Positions 35,265 through 46,726 of a DNA stretch of 64,000 bases are shown piece after piece (within the stretch, counting starts at the first letter, position 1; every line of letters starts with the position of its first letter). This DNA is from Clarkia xantiana subsp. parviflora (Eukaryota; Streptophyta; Magnoliopsida; Myrtales; Onagraceae). A model generated the notes under the pieces. That model was given only the letters and a program-made list of their open reading frames with translations, searched no databases and was not told where the DNA came from. The DNA is taken from NCBI GenBank assembly GCA_036873135.1, contig JAPTYO010000013.1:23123901-23187900 (forward strand), given 5' to 3'. The translations under genes were made by a program, and so were the position numbers.

Positions 35265-35861
35265 TGTTGAATTACAGGACTAAATACTACGGAAACTCTA
35301 ATAGGGTACATGCTAGTAATCATAATTACGCAACGGAAGATGTGCACATACCTTAAACGCTTTCCGTAGTCCCAAGATCTTGCTGAGGGAGTTCTCGATC
35401 AAACGGATGGAACCCGTAGAGGTTCTTGTTAAGGAAGCCCTACGCAGTATAGTATCCACAACAAAGCCTCTGATCGATTCTTGACAGGGACAGATCTTCG
35501 GAGTGTTTGCTCAAAGAAAATTGGCACACCCTTGGTGAAGGAGGTAGGTCGGCCGAAGTGGGTATTTAGGGAGGAGGAGTTTTCTCTCAAATTGCCACAG
35601 AGAAGGAATTGTGAATAACCCTAATAAAACCCCTAACACTCCCTATTTATAGGAGGAGCAAAGTGGACAAAGGTCCACTTTGCCCACTCCTAATATTCTG
35701 TCGGCCTAGTGTATAAGGGAGGCCCTATTTTGGGCCTCTCATGTCCATTGGTATTTGGGTCTAGCCCAATTTCCCTAATGTGACATTTACCCAATTGTCT
35801 CAGGCAACATATACATATTAATGGGCTTCCATTTACGGCGCCCAATCACCATATCCTAACA
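35265..35861 (-). repeat. M1 5' LTR (597 bp)
   Basis: Window-sense TGTTGAATTACAGG...ATATCCTAACA. Right flank at 35862 is copia C leader. Confidence 0.9.
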
Positions 35862-36265
35862 GAGCGATCACACATGACGCGTATGCATGGTTGTTTGAGG
35901 ATGTGACCGCATATGATAATTTACTAGTGAAGTAGAATTATATATGTTTGCATTAATTCCTCGAAACATTTTAAAAAGGGACTTGGGAAAGGCAAGATCG
36001 GGTGTATGTAATAACTCCCCGTTCTGGTTAAAGAGATTAAACAGTTTTCAAAATAGACTGATCTATTAGAAAGAAGACGACAACAATGTGAACTCTTTTC
36101 ACGGTCTCCTTCCATTGGTTTACTGGTGGTCGGGTTGGTTAGATGACCGAGGAATCATTGTTGTCCGCCTTCTAACTCACAGATATCCGATGTAAGTAAT
36201 TCTTTTCACAATGTTTTAAATTGCCTCCCTGATAGTCGCATGATTTGTCAATGTGTAAATTTAGA
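35862..36265 (+). other. C leader, last part
   Basis: Matches the end of the A and B leaders (ATGACGCGTATGCATGG, AGTAGAATTATATATG, and a TGTCAATGTGTA word just before the expected gag start). No gene. Confidence 0.75.
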
Positions 36266-37414
36266 TGGCTGATAGAGTGCTTTCTATATTCATCGCGATC
36301 TTGATTGTGTGAAATACAATTCTCAGAGTGTATATGTGGAGTACCACCTCGATGCAAGGGACATTTATCATTGTATTGATGCGAAAGCAGAAAGAACAAT
36401 GACGAATATGGTAATCTGTGTCTCAGTCAAGGGGAGAGATTCTATGATGATCTGGAGGCGACTATGGTGATACTTTCAATCCTGACTCATGAGGTTGTTC
36501 ATTACAACTTTGGTGAGCCCTTCGCGCCCGCTTCAGTGGTGGAAAGGCCGCTGAAGCCAGAAATGTCTTAGTTGAGTATGATGCTCTTCTATCTATGGAT
36601 GCTGGTGTAATAGCCGCTCGAGATCTTCCAAATCTAAAGTAGATATGGATGAGAATATTCATAACATTGAAGAGGTATCCCCTATCCTGGTTCGCTGACG
36701 ATGAATGAGTCACATAATTGATTAAATCAATTGAGTATACCATGGGTCTCTTCATACACAGTAACCAGCACAGAAGGGAAACCGCCTTCATAAATCACCA
36801 TAGGAAATCAAGAGAAGTCTACCATGATATCCGTAAATCATGGATTGAAACGAACATTTGGTGGGTCAAGGCACCGTTGATAAAAGTGAGTTTTAGGTAC
36901 ACCTCATTTTCCATGCACATAAAACCGTAAAACGTTTTATACTAACACAGATCATCTGATGTGATTCACTTGTGAACTATTTTCAGGTGTGGTGATTCTG
37001 AATGGCTGAAAGTTCATGACTATTTTTTCTCTCTTTTTTATCGTTTGATGATTAGAACCTTGTTATTTTCGTTTATCTTGAATCATTATTTTGAATTGAT
37101 CATTTTGGTTATTAACATATCAGATTATTGAATATAGTAATTTTCATTGAGACTGAATCCAATTCGATTATGAGTACAGTTCACTAATCAATCTATCGAC
37201 CTGGTCAAAGGGATCGATCTGGAACAAAATTCGATATAGAGAGACAATACCAAAATTTCGGCTTGGTCAAAGGCCGACAAGTAAACGAACACACATACTC
37301 CAATTCATTGTAACCCATCGATTGCATAACTAAATGAATGATTTAGTTATAATTAATTGTTAGTACTCCATAAATATTTTTATTGATAACGTAACGACGA
37401 ACATGTATGAAACC
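36266..37414 (+). other. C: unrecognised segment where gag should be
   Basis: The family match stops a few bases after the expected gag ATG (~36264), and gag motifs are absent. Short frames only, e.g. ARNVLVEYDALLSMDAGVIA near 36550-36620, not recognised. The last ~80 bp (GTTAGTACTCCA at ~37360) rejoin the family sequence downstream of gag. So a replacement or very divergent gag sits between. Confidence 0.5.
37410..37414. repeat. D target site duplication, left (AAACC)
   Basis: AAACC here, AAAAC at 57125-57129; one mismatch. Joining gives ATGAAACCGATC, as in related copies (e.g. B near 30180). Confidence 0.7.
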
Positions 37415-38269
37415 TGTTGGAATATGATTCAAGGTAACCTTAGATAGACCAAGTCGAGTTATGATTATAAGGATAGGCAGGCAAAAAGTCAAATACGTTT
37501 AAAAGCGAGACCAGAAGAAAATAAGTCGATGACCATTTCCACTCAGAACTACAAGGCAAAGACAAATGGTCGACGACTATATATGAAGAAGTCGACTTTT
37601 GAAGAACAACTAACAAAAGAAGGAGACTAAATCACTCGAGGCTCTCTTATTGAGGTATGAGTTGAGTCGATAGCTAAAACACCACTGAAAACCCTTCCTC
37701 TTAAGGAAAGGGATAGGTGGCGACCTGCTTTGACCGCCTTAGAAGAAACCTTCCCTCCTAAAGAAAAGGCACCAGCTGGTAACCTGCTCACCGCCTTTAG
37801 GTCTGAAGAAACCTTTCTCTCAAGGTAAAACTTAGGTGGCAACCTACTTATCACCTAGTTAAAGAAACCTTCCACAGTAAGAAATGGTGAGGTGGCGACC
37901 TGCTTGTCACCTACTGACTCTTCACCGTCCCTTTCAACTAATCAGAGAAAGGCAACCACCGCCATTGAACAACCAATCAAGGCACAAAAAGCCGCCATTT
38001 AAAGTCGGTAATCTCTCCCTATAAATAGGGGAACATTCTAAATATTTAACAATCTTGATTCTCATACTTTACAATACTCTTACATAAATCCATTACTAAC
38101 TTAAGCTTCGGAGTGGAATCAGGGGTCATACCCACCCCTTTTCAGGTCCTCGCCTAGCACAAAACTCCTAAAGGAAACTAAGTATCCGAGAGGTCGAGAA
38201 AGATACCTAAAAGAGTTAGCTCCCGGAGAGACCTCGAAGTCCACTACTAGAAGTTCAAGGCCACGTCAT
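37415..38269 (+). repeat. D 5' LTR, 3' edge deleted
   Basis: TGTTGGAATATGATTC... up to CCACGTCAT. The 3' LTR continues 13 bp further to CCCAACA. The next bases here, GTGGGAAACG, look like the end of a Tat primer-binding site, so ~25 bp including most of the PBS are gone. Confidence 0.82.
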
Positions 38270-39003
38270 GTGGGAAACGAGATCAAGAAGTCATGGCGCC
38301 ACCAAAGAACCGAGTAAGGCAGAATCAAGCACGGCAGCCGAAGGTATACACCAAGGACCAACAGAAACTTTGGAAGATACTTTGGGCGATTCCAAGGAGC
38401 TTATAGCGGAGGCGAGCTCTCACAGAGAGAAGCCATCCGAGCGTTCTTTAGAGGACTGAGGCCGCAATCCTAATCCCTTGTTGTCACGCAGGCCACACAA
38501 CGCATAAGAAATTGGGAGGATCTGATCCACAGAGCAACCCTTCATGTCAGGGTGGAACAAGCCCGGGTGAATCGACCAACTCTACACCAAACCCCACGAG
38601 ATCAAGGGGAGAGTTCGTCCATCCGAGGCGTTTCCTCAAGAGAATTCCGGAAAACTCAACAAAGGATGGAAGCACTTCTAGCAACGGAAGGAACTCGTCG
38701 TCCCCTCTCCTATTGTGAAAGTCACCAAGAAGAGGGGCACAAAATGGAAGATTGCCTCCTTGCAAGAAGGGAACTAGAATTCATGCAAAGAGAAATTCAA
38801 CGACATCACCGTCGTCAGGCCCATGAAGGTCGAAGATGGAGAACCCCTCCAGACAATAACATCAATGTTCTGTCAGGAGGATTTGCGGCGGGAGGAGAGA
38901 TCAGCTCAGCTAGGGATCAATATGCTGCTCAAAGTACCTCATCGACAAATTCGTTAAAAAGATCGATAGAAGTAGAGCCAATGGCGATCACCATTTCAAC
39001 ATA
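38270..39003 (+). pseudogene. gag: D gag, internally deleted
   Basis: Two candidate N-terminal frames overlap (ATG 38293, MAPPKNRVRQ; or the frame METRSRSHGATK), so the start is not settled. From 38552 a frame leads to the Tat knuckle YCESHQEEGHKMEDC (~38710-38755). Only ~140 codons precede the knuckle against ~430 in G2, so the capsid core is largely missing. A stop at ~39001 separates it from protease. Confidence 0.75.
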
Positions 39004-40407
39004 AGATTTTTCTGAAGCCTCCCAACCTCAAGAAAATGCCCTGGTAATCACGACCCGAATCAATAATCGGGAAACAAAGAAGGTGCTTGTGGATGGGGGA
39101 AGTTCCACCGACGTAATCACTTTTAAAATCATCGCCGCAATGGGGTACAAGAGGAAATATTTACAAGAAATGACCTCCCCACTGGTAGGATTTGCGGGAA
39201 GAACAACTTATCCCTTAGGGGCAATTCAACTCCAAGTAATTTTAGGTCAGGGTTGGAAAACCCTACACCTAATGGTGCGTTTTGTGGTGGTCGACCAAAT
39301 CAATGCTTACAATGCAATATTGGGAAGGACTACCCTTAACCCTAACCATATTGTTCCTCCACCGTTCACAAAGTTATGAGGTTTCCAAATCATCATGGAT
39401 TGGGAGAAGTTTGGGGCGACCAAGAAGTATCTCGACAATGTTATGTCAACCTCCTTAGGAGACATAACCAGAGGGAAGCCCTCTCTATTGTTACAGATGA
39501 GGATCTTCGAGAAGAAGGTGGACGACCTACCCCTATGGACGAATTGGTGGAAGTAGCCTTGGAAGGAGATGAAAGAAAGGTTTAGATTGGAGCTGCCCTG
39601 CCCCTAGAGTTAGCCAAAAGAATAACCATCCTCTTTAGGGAATATAAGGAGCTATTCGCTTGGGAGCCTAGTGACATGCCAGGAATAAGCCCAGATTATC
39701 TCCCATGAGCTAAGAATAGATCCCGCCGTGAAACCCATAGCCCAGAAGAGAAGATCTATAGGAGCGGAGAAGAAGGCAACAATACGCCAAGAAGTGGGAA
39801 AGATGGTCGAGGCTGGTTTGGTGAAGGAAATACGATTCCAAACCTAGGTCGCCAATTCAGTCCGGGTGAGGAAATCCAATAAGAGGTGGATGATGTGTGT
39901 AGATTTTCGAGATCTCAACAAAGCATGTCTAAAAGACTCCTACCCCCTACCAAGAATCGACCAGCTGGTTGACGCCACTTCAGTACATGAGCTTCTAAGC
40001 TTCATGGACGCATACTCGGGATACAACCAGATACAAATGCACCCCAATGATGTGGCCCATACCGCCTTTTATGCATATAGCGACATCTACCACTATAAGA
40101 TCATGCCTTTTGGTTTGATAAACGCTGGAGCCACTTATCAACGCATGGTGAACAAACTCTTAAAATCCATGATAGGAAGAAACATGGAAGCTTATGTCGA
40201 CGACATGCTAGTCAAAACAAAAAGAGGACAAGATCACGTTCCAGATTTGGAGGAAGCATTTGCTTGCATGAGCCTCCACCAAGTAAGATTGAATCCCACT
40301 AAGTGTGCTTTAAGGGTTCAATCAGGGAAGTTTTTGGGTTTATGGTTAGCCAAAGAGGGATCGAAGCCAACCCGGAGAAAGTTATTGCCATAGAAGAAAT
40401 GTCCCCG
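39004..40407 (+). pseudogene. pol: D protease and RT (first part of pol)
   Basis: Protease DGGSSTDVI at ~39093. RT shows MMCVDFRDLNKACLKDSYPL, MPFGLINAGATYQRM and YVDDM (~40195-40209). Breaks: TGA at ~39377, TAG ~39583, frame changes near 39705 and 40335. It then stops at the hAT insertion inside the region following RT. Confidence 0.87.
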
Positions 40408-40415
40408 CCTACCTG
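40408..40415. repeat. hAT target site duplication, left (CCTACCTG)
   Basis: CCTACCTG repeats exactly at 41801-41808. Eight base pairs is the hAT superfamily length. Confidence 0.9.
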
Positions 40416-41800
40416 TAGGGCTGGGCATAAAAACCGGTTCGGGCAAACCGAATCGGAACCAAACTGGAACCGAACCAATACGAACCGGTTCTGACTGAAC
40501 CGGTTCTTAAATGGTTTGGTTTTATAAGGAATATATGGAGCGGTTTTTGACTGGTTCTAAACAGGTTCCGAACCAGTTCTGAACCGATTTTTCAGAACCA
40601 CTTTTGTTACATAAAGCCAAAATTGTTAGATAGTAATACACTCTTGCATTCTTTTTTTGGGGGTAGAATAAATGGCTATAAACAAGCCGAGCATCCGGCA
40701 AGCTCAACTCGACTCAGTTTACTCGAGCTCGAACTCGACCAAGCCTTAATTTTTCAAGCTCGAGCTCGACTCGGTGCCATACTTGACATGTTCGAGTTCG
40801 GCTCGACTCGGCTCGACTCGGCTCGATAAGGTTAAAAAATTCAATTAAATTATAAATGGTGCACCTTAGCTCGAGGTCAAACTCGACTCGATTAGGCTTT
40901 TTCCTCGAACTCGAGCTTGAACTCTTCTTGGACTCAATATATACATACATAATATTATTACGTAAAGCTCGAAAAACTCAAACTCGAACTCGACTCTAAC
41001 AGGCAAAACAAAAAAGCTCGATTAGGCTCGCGAGCCTCTCAAGTCGAGTACAAGTGAACTCGAACTCGACTGGGTATCAGAAAAAGCTCGACTCGACTCG
41101 AAATTTAGCGATTCGAAATTTGAATATCGACCAAGCCGATCTCGAGAAGCTCATGAGTAGCTTGACTCGTTTACACCCATATGGTAGATCCTTCAATATT
41201 TGGGTTTTGTTCATATTGGATATATAGGTGGTCGTAGCAGATTTGTTTACTTATATATATAGTTATTATATATTATGTTAGCCCAGATCAGCTCTACTAT
41301 CAATTGAGTTCAGTTTTGAACTCGAAACTTAACTCATAATTAGTTCTATATTTTAACTGAGATGATAGATTAACTTGTTTAATATACAAATTTTCAACCA
41401 GAGATTTGCTGCACTTTTGAAGTTTGAGCCACGCCTCTTGACGTCGTTTAAAGTCTCGAGATTTATGTTTTAAATATTTTAAATTTTTTTATATTATTAG
41501 ATTGCTTCTAATTTAGATTTTTATACACTCTGCTCTGAAGCGATCAATTGTCTTTATAGTTTGTATTTTGCAAATTTGTGGATTGCGTATGGATTATCAA
41601 CTTGGGTGTGTATTTTGTTAGTAAAAAAAATGAAAAAAAAAGGTTCAAAACCGGTTCGAACGGGTTCTGCTATGGTTCGGTTCTAGGACCTAAAATCTGG
41701 CTCGTTTCTTACGTGGTACAGGAAACCAACTGAACCTAAAATCCGGTTCCGGTTCGCTTCTGAACCGGTTCGGCCCAGAACCGAATCATGCCCAGCCCTA
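40416..41800. mobile_element. Non-autonomous hAT-type DNA transposon (1385 bp)
   Basis: Terminal inverted repeats TAGGGCTGGGCAT...ATGCCCAGCCCTA (13 bp perfect, looser beyond) and a perfect 8-bp duplication. No transposase. Subterminal parts (40430-40610, 41640-41790) are rich in AACCGGTTC; the middle contains a palindromic GCTCGACTCG-rich block (~40675-41175). Inserted in D pol. Confidence 0.88.
40665..41182. mobile_element. Possible second MITE nested in the hAT element
   Basis: The block begins near CTATAAACAAGCCGAGC and ends near GCTTGACTCGTTTACACC, imperfect inverted termini of the GTGTAAACGAGC type common in plants. Both halves are rich in CTCGACTCG and its complement. No clean target duplication found, so boundaries are approximate. 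Confidence 0.4.
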
Positions 41801-41808
41801 CCTACCTG

Positions 41809-44159
41809 CCATAGGGAAGTACAAAGTCTCAATGGAAGACTGGCCTATTTGGGAAGATTCTTGGCGAGATCGGATGACAAATCCCTCCCATTCTTCAAAA
41901 TTTTAAGGGCAAACAAAAAATTTGAATGGACGCCCGAGTGTGAGGTAGCCTTCCAACAATTGAAGAAACACCTTCACTCGCTTCCCGCCATAGCAAAGCC
42001 ACTGCCTGAGGATCCTTTGTTCCTCTACTTAAGTGTAAGCTCCACAGCAGTGAGCTCAGTACTCATCAAAGAGACATGCAACATTCAAATCCCGGTTTAC
42101 CACGCCAGTAAGCTCTTTGGTGTTGCTGAGGCTAACTACATGGAGATCGAGAAGTACCTGTATGCTCTGTTGATAGCTGCCAAGAAACTTCGACCTTCCA
42201 CGCCCACGAGATCACGGTACTAACCAACCAACCTTTAAAACAACTACTACAAAAGCCCGACATTTCAGGAAGAATGGTTAAATGGGCAGTAGATTTGAGT
42301 GAATTTCGCATTCACTTTGAGCCACGAAAGGCGATCAAAGGTCAATCACTGGCCGACTTCATAGCAGAAAATACAGCAACACCAGATGCTAAACCCGTTG
42401 TCCTCCTACAAGAAGAGCATGTGAAAGTCACGCCAGAAAACACCGCCAACGATACTATGCCATGGTCGGTGTACACCGACGGATCATCCTCTTCCTTGGG
42501 ATGTGGGGCAGGATTAGTAGTAACGCCACCTGACTGAGAGCCACTTCGATATGCGTTGGCTTTAACCTTTCGAGCTACCAATAATGAAGCTTAATATGAT
42601 GCTTTGTTAACAGATCTTCGTATAGCCAAAGGCATGGGAATCACCAACCAAAATGTACGATGCGACTCTGAATTAATTGTTAATCAGACAAATGGGACCT
42701 ATGTCGCCAATGGAGAAATTTGAAGAAATACGCAGAAGTAGTGCGGAGACTCGTGCGAGACATGCCTCATTTCCAAATAGAGGCCATCCCTCGAGAGAAT
42801 AATTAAGAGGCCGACGCCCTTAGCAAATTCGCCTTGGGAAACACTCCCCCGGTGACAGTACATTTCATAGAGAATTCTCTCTACTCAGCCGTGGAAGCAG
42901 GAGCTGAAGTTCTTAATGTTCAAGCCCCCGACTCATGGATTACTCCCATCCACAATTATCTGGAAAAGGGAACTCTCCCAGAGAATCCGTTAGAGGCAAC
43001 TAAAATTCAAAGAATGACGGGGCGATTTGTAATCTTGGATGGATATCTCTATAAAAGAGGATATTCCACTCCTTACCTCTGATGCGTAGCTGCACCCCAA
43101 ACTGAGAGAATAATGGAAGACCTGCATAGAGGCGATGCTGGATGTCATGAAGGAGCCAATACATTGGTATTAAAAGCTCTACGACAAGGGTTCTATTGGC
43201 CGACTATGCACAAAGAGGCGACAACACTCGTGCAAACTTGTCCTGCCTGCCAAGTTTACGCTCCCAGAATCGCTAGGCCACCAGTAGACCTAATGAATGC
43301 CTGGCCTTTTGCACAATGGGGGATCGATCTCATTGGGCCCTTGCCCAAATCCACAGCTCAACGAACACATATCGTAGTCGTTATCGACTATTTCTCCAAG
43401 TGGATAGAAGCAAAAGCTCTGGCATCAACGACTACTTTCCAAATGATTCAGTTCATACGAGAACAAATCATATGTCGATATGGGGTGCCAAAGATCCTCA
43501 TCAGTGACATTGGCCCTCAGTTTGCCAGCGACGAACTCGCCGAATTTTGTGAAGAAATGTTAATCAACCATCAATTTGGTTATGTTCATCATGCCCAAAC
43601 AAATGGACAAGTCGAGGCAGCCAACAAAACAATTCTCAACGGATTAAAGAAGGAGGTAGCTTCTCTAAAGGGAAATTGGGTCGAAGAGTTGGATTAGGTA
43701 CTTTGGGCACTAAGAACCACAACCAAGAGGGCCACTGGCGAGACTCCTTTCAGCATAGTTTATGGGTCGAAAGCTTTTTCACCCATTGAGGTAGCTAATA
43801 TCTCCCAAAGAGTCGTCACATACCAAGTCGATCAGAATGACGAACAAAGGAAGATCGACTTGGATCTAGCCGACGAAAGAAGATGGGCCTCTGAAGAAAT
43901 TCAAGGAAGAATGAAGCTCGCCACTACTAGATATTTTAATCGAAAAGTAGGGCGGCGCCAATTCTTCCTAGGGGAAAAAGTCCTACGAAGAAATGAATTC
44001 TCAATAGCCGACCAGAGAGGAAAAATGGTGCCAAAATGGGAAGGTCCTTATGTCGTCATCGGCATACCGTGTCCCAATGCTTACAAACTAGAGGATCCGC
44101 ATGGGTAACGCCTCAGCAAGACTTTTAATGCAGAGCACTTGAAGAAGTTCTATGTTTAG
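41809..44159 (+). pseudogene. pol: D RNase H, second RNase H and integrase (rest of pol)
   Basis: Gypsy RNase H (FEWTPECEVAFQQL, LFLYLSVSSTAVSSVLI), then second RNase H (VYTDGSSSSLGCGAG, ATNNEA), integrase zinc region (CHEGANTLVLKA, CPACQVYAP), catalytic core (FAQWGIDLIGPLP; the usual SDNG is SDIG at ~43505; NGQVEAANK), and C-terminal domain (GPYVVIGIPCPNAYKL, AEHLKKFYV, stop 44157). Breaks: frame change ~42215, TGA ~42536, TAA ~42592, TGA ~43081, TAG ~43696, TAA ~44106. Confidence 0.88.
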
Positions 44160-44184
44160 GAGAAAATCCTTTTCATGTCTTAAC

Positions 44185-44995
44185 TGACTCCCCCGACTTC
44201 CGAAAGTCGCCATCTACAAAGGAGATCAGTCATAACACTGACTCCCCCGACTTCCGAAAGTCACCATCTACAAAAGAGATCAGTCATAACACTGACTCCT
44301 CGACTTCATATAGTCGGCGATGAATCAGGAGATGAGTCATAACACCGTCTCCCCCGACTTCCGAAAGTCTCCATCTACAAAGTAGATCAGTCATAACACT
44401 GACTCCTCGACTTCATATAGTCGGCGACAAACCAGGAGATCAGTCATAACACTGACTCCCCTGACTTCCGAAAGTCGCCATCTACAAAGGAGATCAGTCA
44501 TAACACCGACTCCTCGAATTCATATAGTCGGCGACGAACCAGGAGATCAGTCATAACACTGACTCCCCCGACTTCCGAAAGTCGCCATCTACAAATAAGA
44601 TCAGTCATAACATTGACTCCTCGACTTCATATAGTCGGCGACGAACCAGGAGATCAGTCATAAAACTGATTCCCCCCGACTTTCGAAAGTCGCCATCTAC
44701 AAAGGAGATCAATCATAACAGTGACTCCTCGACTTCATATAGTCGGCGACGAACCGGGAGATCAGTCATAACACTGACTCCCCCGACTTCCAAAAGTCGC
44801 CATCTACTAATGAGATCAGTCATAACACTGACTCCTCGACTTCATATAGTCGGCGACGAATCAGGAGATCAGTCATAACACTGACTCCCCCGACTTCCGA
44901 AAGTCACCATCTACAAAGGAGATCAGTCATAACACAGACTCCTCTACTTCATATAATCGGCGACGAACCAGGAGATCAATTATAATACTGACTCC
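44185..44995. repeat. D 3' UTR tandem array (~108-bp units of two half-units)
   Basis: Alternating half-units: one with CCCCCGACTTCCGAAAGTCGCC and one with CTCGACTTCATATAGTCGGC, linked by AGATCAGTCATAACACTGAC. About seven full units. Each half-unit contains a small perfect stem (GACTT/AAGTC; CGACT/AGTCG). Confidence 0.88.
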
Positions 44996-45175
44996 TCGAT
45001 TCTCTAATAGATGATAAAGGCAAGAGGAATCCAAAATCGCACTACAAGCTCAGCCTGTGACTTAATGATCCAAAGATGGAAAAGATAAAAGTTGACCTCT
45101 CGTCATCAAAGGTACTCGACATAACCCCTTCCCATTTTATTAAAATAAAGTTAAGGACTTAAATCTCAGGGCATG
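44996..45175 (+). other. D 3' UTR end
   Basis: No gene; ends CTCAGGGCATG before the 3' LTR. The polypurine tract is weak. Confidence 0.5.
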
Positions 45176-45519
45176 TGTTGGAATATGATTCGAGGTAACC
45201 TTAGATAGACCAAGTCGAGTTATGACTATAAGGATAGGCAGGCAGAAAGTCGAATACGTCTAAAAGCGAGACCAGAAGAAAATAAGTCGATGACCATTTC
45301 CACTCAGAACGACAAGGCAAAGAAAAATGGTCAATGACTATATATGAAGAAGTCGATTTTTGAAGAACGACTAACAAAAGAAGGCAACCAAATCACTCGA
45401 GGCTCTCCTATTGAGGTACGAGTCGAGTCGATAGCTAAAACACCATTGAAAACCCTTCCTCTTAAGGAAAGGGACAGGTGGCGACCTGCTTCGACCGCCT
45501 TAGAAGAAACCTTCCCTCC
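45176..45519 (+). repeat. D 3' LTR, first part
   Basis: Matches 37415-37757 of the 5' LTR up to CCTTCCCTCC, where G2 inserted. The last five bases (CCTCC) are the G2 target duplication. Confidence 0.9.
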
Positions 45520-46299
45520 TGTTGGATCACGGTTGGAAACTCCGGTATGTTCTTGACGGAAATCCGAATTCCTTTGCTCCAAGTAATCCTGCAAGAAGGG
45601 GATAGACCGGGCGGTGACCCAGAATCCCTCTCCGATGCTTAAATGAGTATCTCGGTATAGACTGGCAAACAAGTATGAGTCTGTGAATATGTAAAAACGT
45701 AACAATCCTGAGGTAACACCTTCCTTTATATAGGGAAGGGGTCACCTCAGTTACCTGGGGAGATAACTGCCACGTTCCGTATATCTCGGCCAGTAGCCCA
45801 CATTCCGTCTTTTTAGGCCACTTCCCCACTATGTTGATAGTGGGCGTGTTTCTCGGCCTCGTTCTCTGGTGGCAAGTCCCGACGGATGTCGGGGACTCCA
45901 AAGTTATCTCCTTTGGTCACCGCTCGGGGCCCCTCGTCATCGGGACAGGGCCAGCTTCTCAGGGATTCGATATCGGAGCCTACTCGAAGGCATATCATCA
46001 GGGCCTACTCAAAGGCATATCATCGGGGCCTACTCGAAGGCATATCGTCGGGGCCTACTCAAAGGCATATCATCGGGGCCACTCAAAGGCATATCATCGG
46101 GGCCTACTCAAAGGCATATCATCGGGGCCTACTCAAAGGCATATCATCGGGGCCTACTCAAAGGCATATCATCGGGGGCGTTCAGCTCGTATGTCGGGAC
46201 CTCTCGTATTGGTCTTCTGAGCCTCTTTTGGGGCCCAGTGGGCCTACTTCGCCGTTTGGTTGCCGTTAATGGGCCTGACGGCTATATCGAAACCCATCA
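45520..46299 (-). repeat. G2 3' LTR (780 bp, expanded)
   Basis: TGTTGGATCACGG...GAAACCCATCA with eight 25-bp units at 45975-46173, against four in the 5' LTR. Also lacks ~16 bp (GACCGACCTTGTCGGG) present in the other copy. Confidence 0.92.
45975..46173. repeat. 25-bp tandem repeat in G2 3' LTR (8 units)
   Basis: Unit GGGGCCTACTCAAAGGCATA plus TCATC; the fifth unit is 24 bp. Position variants (CTCGAAGG in units 1 and 3) suggest duplication of a multi-unit block. Confidence 0.9.
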
Positions 46300-46311
46300 T
46301 TTGCCCCCAAG
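46300..46311 (-). other. G2 polypurine tract
   Basis: Minus-strand CTTGGGGGCAAA beside the 3' LTR, identical to G1. Confidence 0.75.
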
Positions 46312-46572
46312 ACCCGACGGACTTAAAGTTCGTCGTGTCTTCCAACTTCGGACCTTTCGATATTCCGAGGATAACCACCGATTTCGAAAAGATTTCTCGA
46401 TTACTCACCTATTAAATGCGATGAGTGATGAATTGACGGCTTGAGTGCCCGTGCCTGCTTTTCTGAAAAAGCGCTTTATAGCCGTTTAGTCCCTAGTGTT
46501 TCGACGATTCAGGTTGAGGCGTTTCATCTTCAACGGTTCAGATTGCAACGTCTCTTTGCCTATCCTCTCTCC

Positions 46573-46580
46573 TATAAAAA
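46573..46580 (+). promoter_or_regulatory. TATA box of the G2 antisense gene
   Basis: TATAAAAA after CTCTCC, ~150 bp before the antisense ATG 46727; conserved with G1 10939. Confidence 0.55.
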
Positions 46581-46726
46581 CCCAAATCTTGGCACTATTC
46601 AGTTCTTCTCTACCGTTTCATTCTCTGTGTTTTCAAAAGCTCAAGCTCTCCTTTCTAGTCTCTGATCAACACTCCGGCGACCAGGACCTCCGACTATCAA
46701 GCTCATCCTTTCCTCTCCGATTCGAC

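Larger units (their letters stand above)
9288..35861 (-). mobile_element. M1: minus-strand Ty1/copia, split by A, G1 and B
   Basis: Pieces: truncated 3' LTR 9288-9625, 3' UTR 9626-9972 and 21100-21871, pol 21872-23994, non-coding 23995-25103, gag 25104-25855 and 33189-33325, leader, PBS, and 5' LTR 35265-35861. Joining across G1 and across B restores sequence collinear with A, and target duplications support both insertions. The missing 259 bp of the 3' LTR should lie left of the window beyond A. The 35862 flank is copia C leader. The two LTRs differ at roughly 8% over the 338 bp that can be compared by eye. Confidence 0.82.

Noticed and set aside
44185..44995. CRISPR-like direct repeats
   Set aside because: The units are contiguous satellite-type repeats with no unique spacers, in a plant retrotransposon 3' UTR.
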